Positions 55,669 through 64,000 of a stretch of 64,000 bases of DNA are shown here, one piece after another. The notes beneath the pieces were generated by a model that had not been told where the DNA came from, ran no database searches, and saw only the letters and a program-made list of their open reading frames with translations. The DNA comes from Amblyomma americanum (taxonomy: Eukaryota > Arthropoda > Arachnida > Ixodida > Ixodidae), in assembly GCF_052857255.1 (NCBI RefSeq), contig NC_135507.1, positions 73,316,330 to 73,380,329 of the forward strand. Reading direction: 5' to 3'. A program made the position numbers and the translations under genes. The stretch's first letter is position 1; each line of letters begins with the position of its first letter.

Positions 55669-57204
55669 CCCGTGAATGACAGCTTCGCGGCTCTCCTGCA
55701 TAAATTCTCAGTGACCATGAGATCGCAGTTTTTCTTTCGGGATATACCAGGCCGGCAGCGACGCTATCTTCCTAGGTAAAAGGTGCCTATACTGCGAAGC
55801 ACATTTAACAAGCCAAATAAAAGGTTCTCAAGGGGCTCTCATAAAGTTGATGTGTGCATGGGATGTTAAAGGACGCCAGTTCGCGAATATCCTCAAGCTA
55901 GAAATTTTCTGTGCGTTTGTAGCAGTTACTTCTACTTCGGATGGTGTGCTACCTGAATTACCAGAGCGACGCGGCTGACTGGACGCGACTATGGTAGCTT
56001 TAACCACCAAACAACTAGTAGCTAGTAAAAAATCTAACCAATAGCCATCCTTTAGGAGACATATGTAGACACGCGACGCGTAGGAGAGCAAACGTTTCTA
56101 AAAGTTGTCGATAAGGACTCACCGACCTTCCCCGCGCCATTGTGGATTCTGTGCAGCATGTAGAAGTGTATTGTTTGGCCCAGCTGTTCATGTCAACGCA
56201 ATGTAGTGATCGAACAAGTTTATGTACTCTGCTCAGAACGTGTTTCAGGGCCCCCTTAAGGGAAAACCGCGGTACGCCGACTCTCCGCGCTTCCAGTAGC
56301 AAGGAAACAATAAGACAGACAATTCTTTAGCCGGTAAAGGGTTCGTTTATACTTAAGGCCAAAGAAGACCCGTTTACAGCACACATAATATACTACTATA
56401 GCTGAAAATTTAAAGCGCCTCACCCGGCATAAGGAAAGCACGTGCTGTGCTCTGAGACTACAATGTGCAAAATGGCGACTAACTGCAACGCTTGCGAGTC
56501 GCGACGAGCCGTTAGTTTTTAAGGATTAAGTGTATAACTCATGGTTATTCTCCGGTTATTGCCTCCGGGGGTAATGTTATCATCTTTTTATGATTATTGA
56601 TAATGAGAACAGTTCCCAAAAAGGAATCGACCCTGCACCACATTCAGCCATTCCTCGCTTAGAGTACAGAACAGCTGTACACCAGACTGTGAAATCAAAT
56701 GCGCCATGCGGGAAAATGCCTTTGCCTCCTTTCATCAGTCACTTTAAGCCCATAAAAAAAGAATTTCTTTAAAGTTCCCTCTCCCCCTTCTCATCGAAAG
56801 CGCAGGAAACGAAGCTTTGGTAGGGATCCATTTAGTAGAATGTGGTACAAGATCTGAACTAGTGAAAACTGGTTAAAGAGAAAAGAACGCACAAGAGAAC
56901 GATGACACATTTAATCTCGTTTGCGTGCAGGCATTTTTCTGTTTTTCAATTAACTTGCGACAAACAAGCGCTACTAGCTTTTTACAGTGGGCCATCCATT
57001 ATTCTTTATGCCTTCAACCTCCCTCCATGGCTGGAACCCATGGTGGCGTGCAGCAGTGTAGCCCAAAGCATTCGGTGCGTGTTTCATATTTAACTCTTTT
57101 CAATCGCAATCTGTCACGCATGCAGTCATCTTACGCTTAGCAAAATATACTCCTCGTTCGTGAGCGCGTCCTGGCTTAACTCAATGCAATACACTAGCAC
57201 AGTC
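55669..57204. other. No gene recognised
   Basis: Intergenic sequence with short frames and no identifiable repeat or exon. Confidence 0.4.
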
Positions 57205-57437
57205 GGGAGTCTAGTGGATCAAGAATGGTTGGCCTTCCTGGCGGTCTGAGAGAAAGCAAGCGCTGCACGGGAGGGATGCGGGGTAAGAAAATGGCGCAGA
57301 CGGGGCACCCCAAAGTGGCACGCTTCCATATTCGCTTACAGAGATGTGCAATCGGGTAAATATGAAGCATCTGACGAGTGCACTCAGACGAGGACTAGAG
57401 ATCACAGGCAAGAAGTCCCAGTCTGAATGGTGGGGTA
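57205..57437 (-). repeat. Dispersed repeat R3, copy 2
   Basis: Inverted relative to the copy at 47715-47975. Landmarks on the minus strand: ATTCAGACTGGGACTTCTTG, CCTGTGATCTCTAGTCCTCG, CTTACCCCGCATCCCTCCCG, TGCAGCGCTTGC. It abuts the large inverted repeat that begins at 57432. Confidence 0.7.
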
Positions 57438-58975
57438 GTCAAAAATTCGTTGGAGGCACTTAGATATCTCTTAAGTGCGGGAAGGCGAAAGCCGTCTGCG
57501 ACTCATTGCACGGGTTTGAATTTGAATTTTCCGCTCTAGAATTCATTATCATTTAATATCATTACTCTATATGAATATTAACTAAACCTTGTACTAGCAC
57601 AAGAACTGTGTCGTAGTGATTAAGATAGCTCGCCATACGCGTGGGAGGCAGCAGGTGGGCTGGAATTCGGTGCAGTGCCACATGCGATGCACTCCAGGTT
57701 GGCATTGCACCCTACCGAAAGACTGTGACTGTAACTGGACACTGGTTCCCTCGCCGGGTTGAGGGCTGGGTGCGGTCCTCCTCTATCTGAAGCAACTATT
57801 CTTCAGCGGTTTTTCTCCCAGCCTTTTTAGTTCCAGAGTTAAGACTTCCGGCACGTGCCAAGGTCCCAAGTTTGGAGGTCTGCTTGTGATCACGTGACCT
57901 TGCCACGTGACCTAGGTGGCGATGTAATTGACGAGCACGATCACGTGACCTAGAATGTAATGGACGGACACGGTCACGTGACCTAGGATGTAACGGACGG
58001 ACGCGAGTATGAGAAATTAAAGGATTATGCCTTAACAAACTGCCCACCACACATTTGTTCAGTACCATGCAGCTAAGTACCCTTGGCGTGCCGTATACCA
58101 TCATCTCATCCAAGCTCTGTTTGAAGGTGCAAGCAGAGTTGCAATGCTAGTGAATGTGCCTGTGGACAAGGGACCCTTTAAATCAAGGACATGACAGGAA
58201 AAAGCAAATTAATCCTATGGCCATAAAACATGCAGACTCAAAGTAAATGAGCATATAGAGGGTGTTTCACCCGAGACATGCAATTTTTAGAAATAGTTTT
58301 TTTGAGTTAGAAGAGTTTTTTCGGCATAGCGTCGTCAGTGATGTAGGGCATAAGAATACTGCTAAGACGAGTTATGTAGTATGCTGGTTAACTAATATTG
58401 AGTAGCTAAATTTTTAAGGCGAAAGCCTTTAATGGCTCATACTCGCGTCCGTCCGTTAAATCCTAGGTCACGTGACCGTGTCCGTCCGTTATATCGCCAC
58501 TTAGGTCACGTGATTACAAGTGGACCTGCAAACTTGGGACCTTGGAACGTGCCGAAAGTCAACTCGGGAACTTGAAAGGTTCGGGGAAAAACGGCTGAAG
58601 AATGGTTGCTTCAGATAAAGGAGTACCGCACCCAACCCGCAACCAGGTGAGGGAGCCAGTGTCCAGTTACCGCCAGAGTCTTACGACGGGGTGGAATGCC
58701 AACCTGGAGTGCATCGCATGTGGCACTGCACAGAATTCCAACCCACCTGCTGCCTCCCACGCGTATGGCGAGCTATTTTAATCACTACGACACAGCTCTG
58801 GTGCTAGTACAAGGTTTAGTTAAGATTTATATAGAGTAATGATATTGAATGATAATAAATTCTAGCGTGGCAAATTCAAATCAGTGCAATGAGTCGCAAA
58901 CGGCTCTCGCCTTCCCGCACTTAAGAGATATCTAAGTGCCTCCAACGAATTTTTTAACTATTCCTGTTAGTATCC
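57432..58975. mobile_element. Large inverted-repeat (foldback-like) element
   Basis: The left arm (57432-58015) and right arm (58435-58975) are inverted complements over about 550 bp with moderate divergence and small indels. Examples: TTCGTTGGAGGCACTTAGAT at 57443 against its complement near 58935-58955, and CACGTGACCTAGGATGTAACGG (57976 onwards) against CCGTTAAATCCTAGGTCACGTG (58452 onwards). The left arm carries a triplication of CACGTGACCTAG-type units spaced 37-45 bp. The central spacer of about 420 bp (58016-58434) contains GGGTGTTTCACCC. No transposase frame is visible. Resembles foldback-type DNA transposons with very long terminal inverted repeats, or an inverted segmental duplication. 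Confidence 0.75.
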
Positions 58976-59329
58976 TTATTTATTCAGGTGTGTGACCCAA
59001 TATCCTTATGATTTTTTGGCTACTTCAATGAGTTACGTGCCCTGGAGGGGTTGCTTTGCCTCCAAGCTTTTTTAAAGCGCATGTATTTTGGCGCGATGTA
59101 GAATAAATTTGTTGGACCACACGGCCGAGGGCAGCTACGTTTTCGAAAGTCTAAGCAGATATGAATATTACTTACGGTGGGCTACGCACCTCTCTGTAAA
59201 AAAAGGAGACCAGCATTAATAGTTAAATCTAACTGTTCAGTATTAGTTTAGTTGGCACGTCTTAGCTGTCTTCTGATGTGCTACACCGTTTACAATGCTA
59301 TGCCGAAAAAAGCGCTCTCCTTACTCAAA
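58976..59329. other. No gene recognised
   Basis: Spacer of about 350 bp between the foldback element and a SINE-B copy; nothing identifiable. Confidence 0.4.
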
Positions 59330-59448
59330 AAGACCTCTTTCTTCCTTTCTTCTTTCACTCCCTCCTTTATCCCTTCCCTTATGGTGCGGTTCAGGTGTCC
59401 AACGATATATGAGACAGATACTGCGCAGTTTCGTTTCCCCCAAAACCA
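59330..59448 (+). mobile_element. SINE-B copy, 5' truncated
   Basis: Only the pyrimidine-rich middle (CTCTTTCTTCCTTTCTTCTT) and the GATATATGAGACAGATACTG to CCCCCAAAACCAATT end remain, directly joined to the ATT array. Confidence 0.8.
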
Positions 59449-61279
<1,831 letters not shown>

Positions 61280-61618
61280 CATGTCCAACATTCTTGGATA
61301 AAAATTTTTAATATTGAAATATTTTAAGGCATGGCCATAGAAATATTGAAGGCAATGGTCCATTTTTCTGATATGTAGCAAAATTTTTTTTTTTAGTGTT
61401 GCCATCACTAGCATCGAGCAGTTAAGGCTACTATAGAAAAAAAGTGGGGAGCGCTTTTGAAGGCAGCAAAAACGTGAATAGCAAAAAAATAAAGCCTGTT
61501 GACGGGATACCTGCAGATATATTGATTGTTACAGTGAAATCTTGCAGTATATGAAAAAAATGAGTTCATAAACTCGTTTCCGTCCAAAAATGCTGTTGTC
61601 CAGAATCGTTGGGTGTGA
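61280..61618 (-). mobile_element. MITE-1 copy (about 339 bp)
   Basis: The minus strand begins with CCCAACGATTCTGGACAACA near 61612 and ends GGATAAAAATTTTTA/CATGTCC at 61280. The ATCAGAAAAATGGACCATTGCC and CTGCAGATATATTG blocks match the other copies. Confidence 0.7.
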
Positions 61619-61768
61619 TTATGACCGACAGCGCGGCCTTCGTGCCCCTCTTGTGACTGCTTTAAGCAGTGTGCAACCAACGAACATCACCTTCCTGTGT
61701 CTCGAGTTATAAATATGCCATGCACAACAAAAGCTTCAGGACCAACGTGCAGACTTCACAGAACACAG

Positions 61769-62191
61769 TTACTGTCGGCGGTGCACGCAGAGTGAGGCTA
61801 GGACAAATACCCCGAGACCCGACGGCAGCCCGGCGGTCGCCGAGGAAGGCACGAGTGTGTGCCTCTGCATCATGAGCTGCTCTCGGTCCCAGTTGAAACC
61901 CGACGAGCCTCGATGCACGGAGTGGGGTTGGTGGTGGCCAGGTGCGTTGTAGGCGCCGGCCGACGTGTGGACGCCCTGCGGATTGTGGCAGCCGCGGATG
62001 CGGGGACAGTGGCGGCTGCTGCTTCGCGTGCAGCAGACCGTGGTCGGGTGGGCTCCCGTCGGAAGGTGGGCCCCGGTTTGGGAAATGTGGCAGCAGCGGT
62101 CGTGGTCCCAGCAGTAGCGGCCGCTTCCTCCGCAGTCTCCTGTCGTTCCGCCTGTGGGACAGGAAGTCGAGCCTGGGTTTTGAGACCGGAA
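61769..62191 (-). CDS. Cysteine-rich protein, last exon
   Basis: The minus-strand frame opens at 62191 after the acceptor TTTCTATTTCAAG and stays open for 140 codons to TAA at 61769-61771. It contains SCPTGGTTGDCGGSGRYCWD, HDRCC, TVCCTRSSSRHCPRIRGC, then a His/Gly-rich stretch (HHQPHSVHRGSS). It ends in a hydrophobic tail, SGLGVFVLASLC, followed by a few basic residues, which could be a GPI-type or short membrane anchor. There is almost no internal Met, so the overlapping Ala/Thr-rich and Pro/Arg-rich frames look longer at first glance, but only this frame has the cysteine clustering and matches the splice phase of the upstream exon at 62871-63055. Family not recognised; the CC pairs recall granulin-like or chitin-binding-like spacing, without a full match. 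Confidence 0.5.
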   Translation of the reverse strand, partial: FRSQNPGSTSCPTGGTTGDCGGSGRYCWDHDRCCHISQTGAHLPTGAHPTTVCCTRSSSRHCPRIRGCHNPQGVHTSAGAYNAPGHHQPHSVHRGSSGFNWDREQLMMQRHTLVPSSATAGLPSGLGVFVLASLCVHRRQ

Positions 62192-62292
62192 CTTGAAATA
62201 GAAAACTCATCCCAGTTTTTTTCTTTGTGCATTTGGTTTTAATCGAAACACTTCCCTTGAACTACCAGAAGCATCAGCAGGACAAGATTTAA

Positions 62293-62513
62293 GTTTAGGT
62301 TTATGAGGGTTTAACATCCCAAAGTGATTCAGGCTATGAGGGACGCCGTAGTGAAGGGTTCCGGAAATATCGACTACCTGGGGTTCTTTAACGTGCACTG
62401 ACATCGCACAGTACACGGGCCTCTAGAATGTCGCCTCCACCGAAATTCGACCTCCGCGTCTTTCGGGCCAGCAGCCGAGCGCCGCAACCACTCAGCCACC
62501 GCGGCGGCAAGCA
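62293..62513 (-). mobile_element. SINE-A copy (Ruka-like) in an intron
   Basis: Head GCCGCCGCGGTGGCTGAGTG on the minus strand at 62513 downwards, truncated box B region, body ending ...GGATGTTAAACCCTCATAAA at 62300. It lies between the two cysteine-rich exons, same orientation as that gene. Confidence 0.8.
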
Positions 62514-62870
62514 GGACAAGAGATAACGATAAGCCCGAAGAAGCATAAAGAACACAGGAAGTTGGAAGGAGTGAACGGAAAGCAGTACAGCTTCTGAACG
62601 TTTACTGAAAGCAGCGCCGCCGTTTACACATATCAAGCGCAAGTGTGCACCGCAAAACAACCATGAGACGAGGGCGAAAACGCGAGTGTAGTGCAAAGAA
62701 AAGTTAAGCCGTGTTTTACCAAGGCTGTGCCCATGACCAGAGCATGTCCACAGCAATCGCGATGTCGTTAGGAAACGTTTCCCTGAAGCACATCGAATTG
62801 ACAGCTATAGCGTACCCGCACTGGACACCACGGATCCTTGGGAAGAGATTCCCTGGTGCCGTCTGGTTAC
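62514..62870. other. Intron of the cysteine-rich gene
   Basis: Sequence between the SINE-A and the donor at 62870; nothing else identified. Confidence 0.4.
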
Positions 62871-63055
62871 CACGGGCACCAGGAGAACCCTGCTGGGTCC
62901 GCCTGGCCTGGGCTCAACGCCCACGCGCACGCATGTCCGATAGTTGGGTTCGCAGCGGTAGCCGTCCCTGCAGCAGCCGCTGGGACCGCGACAACAGTCG
63001 TCCATGTCCGCGGAAGAAGGCACGGGCCGCGAACGGTCGGGATTCCATCCGTAGC
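62871..63055 (-). CDS. Cysteine-rich protein, internal exon
   Basis: Starts after the acceptor CCGGCTTGAACGCAG (two bases completing a Gly codon) and encodes GYGWNPDRSRPVPSS, then DDCCRGPSGCCRDGYRC and EPNYRTCVRVG, a dense CC...CC...C...C cluster, then a Pro/Val-rich linker. A donor GTG followed by GTAACC (exon end 62871) gives phase 0, exactly what the exon at 62191 needs. A second possible donor (GTACGC near 62813) would put the last exon into a frame without the cysteine clusters, so I prefer 62871. Signal-peptide exons must lie further upstream, beyond or near the window edge. Granulin-like is one possibility; unproven. Confidence 0.5.
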
Positions 63056-63139
63056 CTGCGTTCAAGCCGGTGAGAAACCCACGAATTGCGCGGATTAATT
63101 ATGCCCATATACCCTTTCAAGCGATGGCATATACAGTTC

Positions 63140-63358
63140 GGATTATGGTTTAAGGGTTTTAAACGTCCCAAAACGAGTCAGGCTATAAAGGACGCCGTAG
63201 GGAAGGGCTCCGGAAATTTCGACCACCTGGGGTTCTTTAAAGTGCACTGACATCGCACAGCACACGGGCCTCTAAAATTTCGCCTCCAGCGAACCCACGT
63301 TGCCCGCATCTTTCTGGTCAGTTGCCGAGCGCCATAACCACTGAGCCACCGCGGCGGC
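63140..63358 (-). mobile_element. SINE-A copy (Ruka-like)
   Basis: Minus strand from 63358: GCCGCCGCGGTGGCTCAGTG head, degenerate box B, body with GCGAAATTTTAGAGGCCCGT, GGAGCCCTTCCCTACGGCGT and a TTAAACCATAATC tail end. Upstream of the cysteine-rich exons. Confidence 0.8.
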
Positions 63359-64000
63359 CGATATCGTATACAGATCGTTCGGTCGAAAAGCCGTCGGCGT
63401 AGTCGGCACCGCGTGTCAGAAAAAATCGGGGCCTACGTGAAAAAAAGTTGTATCGTGCTAATTTGTGGTTCTAGTGATTGATGATTGATTGGTGTGTGAT
63501 AGGTGACGACGAGTTAAAAAATCATCTTAATTGATTTAAAATTAATGATGAAAAATGAAAAATTGAAAAAGTGCGTTGAAAGGTGTCAAAATGCTCAGAA
63601 TGAAAAGTCAATGCTTGACAATGTTAATTAAGAAGATTTAGTCTGTGTAAGTTATCAAGTAATTAATTGAAATAATTGAAAAATTCCTTCAAAGGTATCA
63701 ACCTGCTCAGAATTGAAAGCCTAGCCCACTACGCTATTGCGGCATACCCTTAACGCGGAGCTTAAATTTCCTCTCCAATTTTTTTTCGTCTTATTGTCAC
63801 CTCACAGTGAGAGAGGAGAACAGCGGAAAATAAAAGATACAGGCATACTATTTCATTCGAGCCGCAATGCGCCATTTCCTTTCCTCACGCGTGGAGGAAA
63901 GAAAATTTCGGACCATCGTCATATCAGCAGCGGGGAACACAACCTGTGCAACGTTTTGACGCAGTCTGACATCATCGTCTTTTCTTTCTCCGCGTCAAAA
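63359..64000. other. No gene recognised; degenerate tandem repeat
   Basis: Two related segments, about 63557-63606 and 63676-63719, share AATTGAAAAA...TTGAAAGGTGTCAA/TTCAAAGGTATCAA and TGCTCAGAAT, so they are a diverged tandem duplication with period about 117 bp. No exon of the cysteine-rich gene was found here. Confidence 0.4.

Noticed and set aside
61870..62232. Ala/Thr-rich minus frame and Pro/Arg-rich minus frame over the last cysteine-rich exon
   Set aside because: They look longer because they contain Met, but lack the cysteine clusters and do not fit the preferred splice phase from the upstream exon.

Overview
This window reads as nuclear DNA of an arthropod, almost certainly a hard (ixodid) tick. 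Four things point there. At least ten copies of tRNA-derived SINEs have the box A/box B head and body I associate with tick SINEs such as Ruka. There is an intron-rich neprilysin-like (M13) gene, a family known to be strongly expanded in ticks. The intergenic and intronic DNA is made largely of CR1/Jockey-like, Penelope-like, Ty3/Gypsy, mariner and small terminal-inverted-repeat elements. There are no operons or bacterial signals. No database search was possible, so all family names rest on motifs read by eye.

Layout. 1-24 kb is gene-poor. It holds two tRNA-derived SINE families (called SINE-A and SINE-B here), a Penelope-like fragment, LINE tails, and one minus-strand first exon for a small secreted cysteine-rich peptide (7266-7443) with a TATA box upstream. 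At 14.25-19.70 kb a Ty3/Gypsy retrotransposon with an uninterrupted 1316-residue pol frame sits inside a DNA transposon with matching terminal inverted repeats; its 5' LTR and most of gag are deleted. From 24.85 to 53.83 kb runs what I interpret as one large plus-strand gene. Three lysine-rich exons (24854-24979, 25051-25122, 27311-about 27623) are followed by five exons (30661-31417, 41724-41973, 47118-47514, 49864-50230, 53613-53826) encoding a type II membrane M13 peptidase homologue. All inferred splice junctions are phase-compatible. The introns are packed with transposons, one inserted within about 10 bp of a splice donor. The enzyme appears dead: the HExxH zinc motif and the Asn-Ala-x-Tyr substrate motif are replaced, while an ExxxD resembling the third zinc-ligand motif remains.

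55-59 kb holds a small inverted-repeat element and a very large inverted repeat (arms of about 550 bp). At 61.8-63.1 kb on the minus strand, two phase-matched exons encode a cysteine-rich protein whose real frame in the last exon contains almost no Met and is easily overlooked.

Most unusual items: the predicted M13 pseudo-protease and its possible basic cytoplasmic tail; the nested Gypsy element; a five-copy family of about 340-bp inverted-repeat elements scattered through the window; and the 57.4-59.0 kb palindrome. I did not find a convincing new multi-gene system.
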